Shown here piece by piece: positions 9,291 through 15,838 of a DNA stretch of 64,000 nt (position 1 is the stretch's first letter; each line of letters begins with the position of its first letter). The stretch lies in NCBI RefSeq assembly GCF_004353845.1, contig NZ_CP037864.1, forward strand, positions 2,914,001-2,978,000. Reading direction: 5' to 3'. The DNA comes from Citrobacter arsenatis. GTDB taxonomy: Bacteria > Pseudomonadota > Gammaproteobacteria > Enterobacterales > Enterobacteriaceae. Both the position numbers and the translations under genes were made by a program. The notes under the pieces are model-generated. The model had not been told where the DNA came from. It made no database searches and was given only the letters and a program-made list of their open reading frames with translations.

Positions 9291-9428
9291 GATCTAATGA
9301 TCTATTAAAACAACATTTGACGATCTTATATTTTATTCATAACCGCTTTTTGCAGAACAAAACACTATTACATGACGGCTTCTCAGATCGTTTCACCAGA
9401 AAGTTAACTAATTGTGATCTTTTCGATC
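9291..9428. promoter_or_regulatory. Cluster of six GATC (Dam) sites upstream of the urease operon
   Basis: GATC occurs at 9291, 9299, 9322, 9386, 9416 and 9425. About 0.5 would be expected by chance in 138 bp of balanced sequence. The cluster lies about 340-470 bp upstream of the ureA start. Grouped Dam sites are a known basis of methylation-dependent switches (pap, agn43); a role here is inference. Confidence 0.35.
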
Positions 9429-9642
9429 GAATGTTAAGCATTTATCGGTCAAATATTCTGCTTTGATTAAAGCGCAGAAGTTTGATTTGAGTCATAATCC
9501 AGGACAAGTGCATGCACAATTCATTGTTTTAATTGAAATATTATCAATTCAAAATATTCACACATTGAAATTATGGTTTTATGATGGGTTACCAGGTAAA
9601 TCACATCATTTATAATAATGTTGAGGGAGAGGGACGGTTCAG

Positions 9643-9762
9643 ATGATTTTTTCAGTAACCAGGTCACACCCAAGGTTGTCACTCCTGCGCGTGAAGTCAC
9701 CCTATGTTAATCACTTTTCTAAAGCTGGCGTAGAAATCAACAGCAGGATATGCCCGGCCTGA
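9643..9762 (+). CDS. Possible 39-residue small protein
   Basis: An ATG at 9643 opens a 39-codon frame (MIFSVTRSHPRL at the N-terminus, KAGVEINSRICPA at the C-terminus). A purine-rich stretch containing GAGGGAGAGGG ends nine bases upstream and could act as a ribosome site. The peptide is basic, with no clear membrane segment and no family I recognise. It may be the stub of a larger lost gene. Low confidence. Confidence 0.2.
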   Translation: MIFSVTRSHPRLSLLRVKSPYVNHFSKAGVEINSRICPA

Positions 9763-10380
9763 TGGGATCAGCGGGCCCTTAAATTGCAAAATTCAAATAA
9801 CTGCTGGCTCAACACTATTTAAGGAGTTGATCATTAACAAAGCTCGCGCCATAGATCACTTAGGCCTGAAATGATGTATATTTTTATTGAAAATAACTGC
9901 CGTCAGCATGTACCACCAGAGCGCTTTGTACTAAAACCACCGGAAATTCCGCTCAGTAATGTATTGGAACCATCAATTATAGCTACCTAGGAATCAACTG
10001 AAGCATTGCTTTTACAACACAGTTCAAAAAATGAGTGTCCAGTACATTTACTAATAGGTGATGGCTGGCTGTATCTTTGACTGTAATTATCAAACAGTGA
10101 TTGCATGTCGCCTTTTATTGCTGCTCAATATCGCAGGAATGGTAAATACTGCTCAACAACCCATCATAGGGTGCTGAAGAGCCACAATTTACCCAGGAGC
10201 TTAGCGAAAGACTGTTTTATAGAAATATCTGCTCAGACAATTTTTCCACTCGCTTAAGGTCGAATGTGTCCACATCAACAAATTATAAACCCGTAAGTAA
10301 TAGCAACTACGATGTTTAATTTTGCCAAACACTATTAAAATCGTTTATACTACCACAGAGCAGAGTATTAATAATTTCGT

Positions 10381-10539
10381 TTAATACGCCTCAAAGTGAT
10401 TGGCGTTAAAGAAGACAAGATACGCCTTGTCATCTTCAAAAAACATATCGGCAAGAATATTCTCTAACCCCTGCCTGATAAAGATATCATCAATCCATAA
10501 CTCTGCGTTTCCTGCTTGCTCCTAAACGATGCTCATCAT
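10381..10539 (-). pseudogene. Remnant of a LuxR-type regulator N-terminal domain
   Basis: Two ATGs at 10537-10539 and 10534-10536, with GAGG correctly spaced upstream, open MMSIV and then hit an in-frame TAG at 10522-10524. The frame continues as EQAGNAELWIDDIFIRQGLE, then NILADMFFEDDKAYLVFFNA and NHFEAY before a stop at 10381. The pattern (I-DD-fi-r-GL--il, then acidic residues and a hydrophobic strand) resembles receiver-like N-termini of LuxR/FimW-type fimbrial regulators. Further coding-like fragments follow in shifted frames (NEIINTLLCGSINDFNSVWQ directly after the stop). The DNA-binding domain was not found intact. I read this as a decayed regulator gene; the family assignment is tentative. 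Confidence 0.4.
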
Positions 10540-10582
10540 TATGGCCTCAATGAAAAATCACAATAAACTTAATCGTGTTGTG

Positions 10583-10783
10583 CTACTGTTCGGGTTGAAG
10601 ATAATCCAAAATCTGCGTATAGAGATCGGTTAAAATCGCATTCTTCTCATTCTTCAACTGCATACTAACTGCCTGAATAAGAACATCATTATTGATATAA
10701 CCTTCTTTTAATATTACCTTACGCTCTATATCTTTATACAACGCACAGCAAAGAATAAAGCTTTCCGGAATAGAATTGGCCAT
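10583..10783 (-). CDS. ymgC: YmgC-like small protein
   Basis: 66 residues, mainly helical, with no signal peptide (MANSIPESFILCCALYKDIE to ILDYLQPEQ). It is the last gene of the BluR-controlled set ycgZ-ymgA-ariR-ymgC, where E. coli has ymgC. Its mid-section (NNDVLIQAVSMQLKNEKNAI) resembles the helical hairpin pattern of the AriR/YmgB family. GGGG five bases before the ATG at 10783 supports the start. The name rests more on gene order than on clear similarity. The product is expected to feed into Rcs-dependent biofilm and acid-resistance control. Confidence 0.6.
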   Translation of the reverse strand: MANSIPESFILCCALYKDIERKVILKEGYINNDVLIQAVSMQLKNEKNAILTDLYTQILDYLQPEQ

Positions 10784-10914
10784 ATCAACCCCATAAACTG
10801 TATGTCATAAAAATAAGAGGGTGCTATGTATAGTCTTAATCTAAAAAATGCTCAGCATAAGTGCTTTCAGCATATAACAAGGGTACTGTACATATTTTAT
10901 TAATATGAAGACTT

Positions 10915-11181
10915 TTAAACGTCGTCTGCTGTATAACGCAACACTATTTCCAGGGTTTTTCTGATAACATCTGCCTGGACAACGTCAGTCGTTGACTCCA
11001 GAGAACTAATCAGGCTTAAGATAATATTTTTATTATTAACATTATCACCTGCCAGAATTACATTTGTTACCGCCTGTCCCAACACCACAGACTCATCTGC
11101 TAGTAGCTCACCTGCATTATGGAAGTAACTTGATAAAGCTTTATCCGTCATTACACTGTGGACATTAATTTCATGAAGCAT
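10915..11181 (-). CDS. ariR: AriR (YmgB) biofilm/acid-resistance regulator
   Basis: 88 residues from the ATG at 11181, which has GAGG five bases upstream and gives the same length as E. coli AriR. A longer frame reaches back to 11259 but overlaps ymgA. The match is strong through the C-terminal half: DESVVLGQAVTNVILAGDN, NNKNIILSLISSLESTTDV, and IRKTLEIVLRYTADD. AriR is a small helical dimer that acts through the Rcs phosphorelay to change colanic acid and biofilm matrix production and acid survival. It lies between ymgC and ymgA in the BluR-repressed operon. Confidence 0.92.
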   Translation of the reverse strand: MLHEINVHSVMTDKALSSYFHNAGELLADESVVLGQAVTNVILAGDNVNNKNIILSLISSLESTTDVVQADVIRKTLEIVLRYTADDV

Positions 11182-11215
11182 GGTAACCTCGCTTGTATAG
11201 TCTGGAAGATTATCT

Positions 11216-11488
11216 TTAATGTAATTTAGGGTTTTTGCTGGCACTGAAAGCACTCTCATCTGTGGTTTTCTCCGGTTTTATGCCTATCTTCCCCGGATTA
11301 ATGTTGGTAAAATCATTAATAACGCTGTCAATTAATTCTTTGCGTGTGCTATCTATCTCACTGGCCTGCATAAGTCGCAGTTGCTTAATCACTGCAGCTA
11401 ACGAAACGTCTGTATGCATTCGCAAAATTTCTAGCACAGCCAAACCTGTAATTTCATATTTCAAGCGTTCAATGTCAGTTTTCTTCAT
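11216..11488 (-). CDS. ymgA: YmgA, BluR-regulon small protein
   Basis: 90 residues, the same length as E. coli YmgA. The N-terminal half is conserved (KYEITGLAVLEILRMHTDVS, AAVIKQLRLM, RKELIDSVINDF) and the C-terminal tail is polar and variable. Part of the ycgZ-ymgA-ariR set induced when BluF antagonises BluR under blue light at low temperature. Small, helical and cytoplasmic; like AriR it is thought to act via RcsC/RcsD. Confidence 0.9.
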   Translation of the reverse strand: MKKTDIERLKYEITGLAVLEILRMHTDVSLAAVIKQLRLMQASEIDSTRKELIDSVINDFTNINPGKIGIKPEKTTDESAFSASKNPKLH

Positions 11489-11530
11489 AACTCCTTCACT
11501 ACTTACCCATTATCATATTAGGGTTTTATT

Positions 11531-11767
11531 TTATTCGAAAAGCAGGCCAATTAACGCATTGTAATGTTTCTGTTCGTTCTCCCCTGATGCTTTTTCAAGA
11601 CGACACAGCAACTTGGTGCAAAGTGATTTGCGGTTCAAATTGCGCCCATCTTTGAGTATCTCAGTGACAATTTCTCCCAGCGTTTCCTGTTGGGTTGGCA
11701 GATGCGCCTTAGCAAAGTAACGAGAAATCGCGCTTGCAGAATCAGTACGAACGGTATGCTGCTGCAT
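11531..11767 (-). CDS. ycgZ: YcgZ, first small protein of the BluR-controlled operon
   Basis: 78 residues from the ATG at 11767, which is preceded by AGGAG at good spacing and reproduces the E. coli length. An upstream extension to 11821 has no such site. Highly conserved: YFAKAHLPTQQETLGEIVTE, ILKDGRNLNRKSLC, KHYNALIGLLFE. First gene of the operon, divergent from bluF. The TTGTAC-type inverted repeat at 11823-11845, just upstream, is the likely BluR operator. Confidence 0.95.
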   Translation of the reverse strand: MQQHTVRTDSASAISRYFAKAHLPTQQETLGEIVTEILKDGRNLNRKSLCTKLLCRLEKASGENEQKHYNALIGLLFE

Positions 11768-11822
11768 GTCATGCTCCTGTAACAAAATGCTGGTGAATAT
11801 TAAGTTGTATAACAGTAGCAAA

Positions 11823-11845
11823 GTTGTACCGAAAATGTGTACAAC
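11823..11845. promoter_or_regulatory. Candidate BluR operator in front of ycgZ
   Basis: GTTGTAC, nine bases, GTACAAC: a perfect 7-bp inverted repeat starting 56 bp upstream of ycgZ. Its half-site TTGTAC is shared with a site at 11932-11939 and with the pair in front of bluR (13440-13466). MerR-family proteins bind such spaced dyads, and BluR is known in E. coli to repress the ycgZ promoter. Assignment to BluR is inference. Confidence 0.6.
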
Positions 11846-11931
11846 GTAGCACGCTAATTTTTAGCAATAAGTGCTACTCCAATAAAATCAAATAATTACA
11901 TATTTATCGATCTGCATAAAATGCAATTTCG

Positions 11932-11939
11932 TTGTACAA
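11932..11939. promoter_or_regulatory. Second TTGTACAA site in the ycgZ-bluF intergenic region
   Basis: The 8-bp palindrome TTGTACAA recurs about 97 bp from the ycgZ-proximal dyad, within the divergent region and about 150 bp upstream of bluF. It may be an additional BluR contact. Confidence 0.4.
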
Positions 11940-12085
11940 ATCACTTCGTCTAATGATGAGTTTTCTCCGTTTAGGGGCTTTTTAATTGTAAAAATAAAGT
12001 TAGGATAATGTATTAAAATCAGGACATAAGCTGGTTTGTCTGATACTGTCCATAGCTCTTCCCCTCTCTTGATCCCGGACTGTCC

Positions 12086-13297
12086 ATGCTCACGACCATT
12101 ATTTACCGTAGCCATCTACGTGATGACGCCCCCCTCAGAGCGCTTGAGGACATGGTGACAGCCGCAAATATCAAAAACAGGCGATCTGATGTTACGGGGA
12201 TTTTACTCTTTAACGGTCGCCATTTTTTCCAACTGCTTGAAGGCCCTGAGGAGAAGGTAAAAGAGATCTATCGTTGTATTTGTAACGATCCGCGGCACCA
12301 TAATATCGTTGAGCTGATGTGTGATTACGCGCCTGCGAGAAGATTCGGGAAAGTGGGGATGGAGTTATTCGATTTACAAAAACATGAACGCAATGACGTC
12401 CTACAAGCTGTACTTAATAAGGGAACATCTAAATTTCAGCTCACGTATGATGACAGGGCATTACAGTTTTTCCGCACATTTGTCCTTGCGACGGAAAAAT
12501 CGAGCTATTTTGAAATACCTGCGCCGGATTACTGGAGTTTTATCGCCGACAACTCTTATACCCTCCTGGATGAAAGCACACTCCCGTCCGATACCGATTT
12601 CAGCTTTGCTTTTCAACCTATTATCGATCCCATGTCACAGCGCGTCATTGCGCTGGAAGCGCTTATTCGTGGTAAAAACGGTGAAACGCCCGCAGCTTAT
12701 TTCGGCAACTTAACTCCTGAGGAAGTGTATACCGCAGATCTGCGGAGCAAAAAGATTGCTTTTGCCATGGCAAGTGCGCTGGGACTTAACGACAAAATGC
12801 TGTCGGTCAATCTGCTCCCCATGACCCTGGTAAACAAACCCGATGCGGTGAGCTTTCTGCTAAATGAAATCGCGGCGCATGGACTGGTACCTGAACAAAT
12901 CATTGTAGAGTTTACCGAAAGTGAAGTTATTTCGCGCTTTGATACATTCGCGCAGGCCGTGAAGTCACTCAAGGCTGCGGGAATTTGTGTGGCGATAGAT
13001 CATTTCGGCGCTGGTTTTGCCGGGCTTCAGCTTCTGTCTCGTTTTCAACCAGATCGAATTAAGATAAGCCGCGAACTCATCACTGATGTGCATAAAAGTG
13101 GACCAAGGCAGGCCATCATTCAGGCAATTATCAAATGCTGCGCTTCACTGGAGATTATGATTTCCGCAGTCGGCGTCGAAAAACCTGAAGAGTGGATGTG
13201 GCTTGAATCCGCAGGCATTGAAATCTTCCAGGGGAACCTTTTTGCACAAGCCTGCCTGAATGGTACTCCGTCTGTCTCATGGCCAGAGAAAAAATGA
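12086..13297 (+). CDS. bluF: BluF blue-light receptor with degenerate EAL domain
   Basis: 403 residues, the same length as E. coli BluF (YcgF). The N-terminal BLUF domain (1-95) has the flavin-site residues Tyr7, Asn31 and Gln49 (FFQLLEGP). The C-terminal EAL domain (about 172-395) keeps E191-A-L but has FTESEVI and IDHFGAGFAGL where active phosphodiesterases have EITE and DDFGTGYSSL. It should therefore not hydrolyse cyclic-di-GMP, as known for E. coli BluF. On blue-light excitation BluF binds BluR and lifts repression of ycgZ-ymgA-ariR. The gene lies between its partners, divergent from ycgZ and upstream of bluR. Confidence 0.96.
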   Translation: MLTTIIYRSHLRDDAPLRALEDMVTAANIKNRRSDVTGILLFNGRHFFQLLEGPEEKVKEIYRCICNDPRHHNIVELMCDYAPARRFGKVGMELFDLQKHERNDVLQAVLNKGTSKFQLTYDDRALQFFRTFVLATEKSSYFEIPAPDYWSFIADNSYTLLDESTLPSDTDFSFAFQPIIDPMSQRVIALEALIRGKNGETPAAYFGNLTPEEVYTADLRSKKIAFAMASALGLNDKMLSVNLLPMTLVNKPDAVSFLLNEIAAHGLVPEQIIVEFTESEVISRFDTFAQAVKSLKAAGICVAIDHFGAGFAGLQLLSRFQPDRIKISRELITDVHKSGPRQAIIQAIIKCCASLEIMISAVGVEKPEEWMWLESAGIEIFQGNLFAQACLNGTPSVSWPEKK

Positions 13298-13439
13298 TTT
13301 CTCAGCGCCATAACCACTAACACATTGTTAATAAATAACAATCCCAGCACACCTCCTTATGCTGAACATAAAAATTCAGCATTTACTCCCTGCATGATAG
13401 TAAAGTAAATCTTAATTTTGCTAGAATCCTCTGTATGTT

Positions 13440-13466
13440 TTGTACAATTTGATGCATGTTGTACAA
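13440..13466. promoter_or_regulatory. Paired TTGTACAA operator in front of bluR
   Basis: Two perfect TTGTACAA palindromes (13440-13447 and 13459-13466) are spaced 19 bp centre to centre, about two helical turns. They lie 54 bp upstream of the bluR start. The same half-site occurs at the ycgZ promoter, so BluR autoregulation is the natural reading. Confidence 0.55.
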
Positions 13467-13519
13467 AGTAACAGGAACCGCATATCGGTGACGGAGAATC
13501 AGGAGTGTCTGGGGGAACT

Positions 13520-14251
13520 ATGGCTTATTACAGCATTGGGGATGTCGCAGAACGTTGCGGGATAAATCCCGTCACCCTTCGGGCATGGCAACGACGTTAC
13601 GGTTTACTCAAACCTCAACGCAGTGAAGGTGGCCACCGACTCTTTGATGAAGAAGATATTCAGCGTATTGAAGAAATAAAACGCTGGATTAGCAATGGCA
13701 CACCGGTTGGCAAAGTTAAAGCTTTGCTGGAAACCAGTACCCGCGAATCTGATGATGACTGGAATCAATTGCAAGAGGAGATGATGAGCATGCTTCGCAT
13801 GGCTCATCCGCCGAAGCTGCGAGCAAAAATTATCTCACTTGGGCGAGTCTACCCTGTATACGCTTTAATTGATCGTGTCTATCTTCCCGTACGTCAACGA
13901 TTGATGCTTGACCATAATACATCCCGCATTATGAACAGTATGCTTGATGGCGCCTTGATTGAGTACGTTGCCACACTGCTCTCTGAAACACGGCGCAAGT
14001 CAGGGAAAGATGCCATCCTGATGGCCTGGGATGTCGAAGACAGAACCCGCCTATGGCTCGAAGCCTGGCGACTTTCACAATCTGGTTGGCATATTGCCGT
14101 TCTTGCTGAGCCCATTGAATCGCCAAGACCAGAACTTTTCCCAGGCCAAACGCTGTTTGTCTGGACCGGTATTTCGCCAACTCGCAGACAAAATGAGCTG
14201 CTACAACACTGGAATGAACAAGGTTATAAGGTCATTTTCCACGCCCCATAA
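13520..14251 (+). CDS. bluR: BluR (YcgE), MerR-like repressor released by BluF
   Basis: 243 residues from the ATG at 13520 (GGGGGAA just before it), the length of E. coli BluR. The upstream GTG at 13505 is only one base from its AGGAG and is less likely. The N-terminal MerR winged helix (YSIGDVAERCGINPVTLRAW, RRYGLLKPQRSEGGHRLFDE) is strongly conserved. The C-terminal effector-like domain (about 80-243) is more divergent and, as in MlrA/BluR, is the part that meets a partner protein. It represses ycgZ-ymgA-ariR(-ymgC). Confidence 0.94.
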   Translation: MAYYSIGDVAERCGINPVTLRAWQRRYGLLKPQRSEGGHRLFDEEDIQRIEEIKRWISNGTPVGKVKALLETSTRESDDDWNQLQEEMMSMLRMAHPPKLRAKIISLGRVYPVYALIDRVYLPVRQRLMLDHNTSRIMNSMLDGALIEYVATLLSETRRKSGKDAILMAWDVEDRTRLWLEAWRLSQSGWHIAVLAEPIESPRPELFPGQTLFVWTGISPTRRQNELLQHWNEQGYKVIFHAP

Positions 14252-14570
14252 CCAACACGTCATGCGATAATACGTCGAGGAAGATAAATCCTACTATTTC
14301 CATTTTTGGGTGGTTATTTTAAGTACCATCCCATGATTCTGTTGTCCCCTTCCCCCCAGACTTAACACATGTCATAGCATAAAAACAAAACAACATACTA
14401 ACCCGTTGGTATTATTTTTTTGCAGACGACATCACCTTTTTCCTAAGTAAAATTTATTAGATCAACTGGCGTACGTCTAATACTTATTCTAGGGTTAAAT
14501 TATGTCTTCTTGTGCCACATTATTGTTTTTCTAAAGTAATAAATGTGGTTATTTGAAAAAGGTAAAGGAT

Positions 14571-15101
14571 ATGGCTCTAGTCTTAGACAAACGCTTAATT
14601 CTTTGTTGCTGCGCCTTTTCCATTATATCAGTGGCAAATGCAGCAACCGTTAACGGAACATTTCAGGTACTGATGACGATTCAGAAGGCCTGTACCGTGA
14701 CTGCCGGATCGGCTTCAAATATCACGCTTGGGCCGGTGAATACCACAGCAACAAATACCAGTGCAAGCAACACGATTTCGATTAATTGCTCTAAAACTAC
14801 GCCCTATTTTATCGGTCTGGCGCCGTCGGCCGCTAATGGAGGGACAACAACGGGCTCAGGCGCCATGTCCTCTGTGGCGAACGCTGCTACGAATACGGAC
14901 AAAGTGCCTTACCAACTCAATCGCACATCTGCCACAGGTCCGGTGTGGGGGAATACCGCCACCGACACCGCGCCCGGGAATGGTGTAGCGGCGACAGGGA
15001 CCGGTCTGGTGCAGACTTTTACTGTTTATGCGACCGCACCAAGCGCCAACTTCACTCCTGACGACTATGCCGACACGGTAACGGTTAACGTTAACTACTA
15101 A
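14571..15101 (+). CDS. Spore coat U domain pilin subunit (Csu/archaic-type pili)
   Basis: 176 residues from the ATG at 14571, with AAAAAGG eight bases upstream; a TTG at 14553 would add six residues. A signal peptide (LILCCCAFSIISVANA) is followed by one spore-coat-U domain: a first Cys in QKACTVTAGS, then ISINCSKTTPYFIGL, TDKVPYQLN, WGNT and a C-terminal YADTVTVNVNY strand. This is the domain of archaic (sigma-clade) chaperone-usher pili such as Csu of Acinetobacter. As first gene of a four-gene operon (pilin, chaperone, usher, two-domain tip) it is probably the main shaft subunit. Confidence 0.9.
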   Translation: MALVLDKRLILCCCAFSIISVANAATVNGTFQVLMTIQKACTVTAGSASNITLGPVNTTATNTSASNTISINCSKTTPYFIGLAPSAANGGTTTGSGAMSSVANAATNTDKVPYQLNRTSATGPVWGNTATDTAPGNGVAATGTGLVQTFTVYATAPSANFTPDDYADTVTVNVNY

Positions 15102-15115
15102 CTGCAGGAAGCCAC

Positions 15116-15838
15116 ATGAGAGTAAAACTGCCTGTTAAGCAGTGTGCCTGCGCATGCCTGCTAGGGATGGTTGCGAGCGTCAACCTTGCCACCGCCAGTG
15201 GATTGCAAATCGCCCCAGTCACGTTAACGTTGCAAGCGACGCAAAACGCCGATGGTATCTGGCTGAGTAACGCAGGTGAAAATGTGCTCAACGCCCAGGT
15301 TCGGGTTTTTCGCTGGAGCCAAAGCGCCTACGACGACAAACTTTCACCGTCTCAGGGGCTGGTCATTAGCCCACCGATGCTGGCGTTAGCCCCTGGAGAA
15401 CGTCAGCTAATTCGCGTTATTCGCACAGGTCCACCCTCGGCACAGGCTGAAGACGCTTATCGGTTATCGATTGATGAGTTACCGCCTGCAAAAGTCGAAA
15501 AAAATAAGCTTCAGTTTGTGCTGCATTATTCCGTCCCTGTTTTCATCCAACCGGCATCACCCGCGCAAACGCAGGCAAAACTGCAATGGAAATTACAACG
15601 ACTTGATGGCAAAAAATTTATTGAAGTCAGTAACCAGGGAACTGGGCATGCGCAATTATCTGCTGCCACCTTTATAAGCCCTGACGGTACTAAAAAAGTT
15701 ATTACGCCCGGACTGTTAGGCTACGTTTTGCCCGGCTCCACGATGCGCTGGATAGTCTCCCCGTCAACCAGTGATACCCATTCTGGCGGGAAAGTTGAAG
15801 TCACAATCAATGGCCAAAAAACAATACAAGATCTGTAA
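15116..15838 (+). CDS. Periplasmic pilus chaperone of the spore-coat-U system
   Basis: 240 residues. AGGAAG lies well placed upstream of the ATG at 15116. Signal peptide to about residue 29 (LATASG), then two immunoglobulin-like domains: LQIAPVTLTL, the conserved ALAPGERQLIRVIRTG strand/loop with the carboxylate-anchoring Arg, and YRLSIDELP. It delivers subunits to the usher by donor-strand complementation. The 3' end overlaps the usher start by 29 bp. Confidence 0.93.
   Translation: MRVKLPVKQCACACLLGMVASVNLATASGLQIAPVTLTLQATQNADGIWLSNAGENVLNAQVRVFRWSQSAYDDKLSPSQGLVISPPMLALAPGERQLIRVIRTGPPSAQAEDAYRLSIDELPPAKVEKNKLQFVLHYSVPVFIQPASPAQTQAKLQWKLQRLDGKKFIEVSNQGTGHAQLSAATFISPDGTKKVITPGLLGYVLPGSTMRWIVSPSTSDTHSGGKVEVTINGQKTIQDL

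Larger units (their letters stand above)
8956..10380. other. Gene-poor AT-rich region upstream of ureA
   Basis: About 1.4 kb between ureA and the regulator remnant at 10381. It should contain the ureA promoter (minus strand) near 8956-9300. It also holds six GATC sites in 138 bp (9291-9428) and a possible 39-codon frame at 9643-9762. On the minus strand, fragments such as VDVDTFDLKRVEKLSEQIFL around 10200-10270 read like coding sequence broken by stops and frameshifts, and may be the decayed rest of the regulator at 10381-10539. No tRNA, IS end or intact gene was seen. Confidence 0.45.

Noticed and set aside
11888..12115. 75-codon minus-strand frame between ycgZ and bluF
   Set aside because: Overlaps the bluF start and the control region containing TTGTACAA sites; not present as a gene in E. 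coli.
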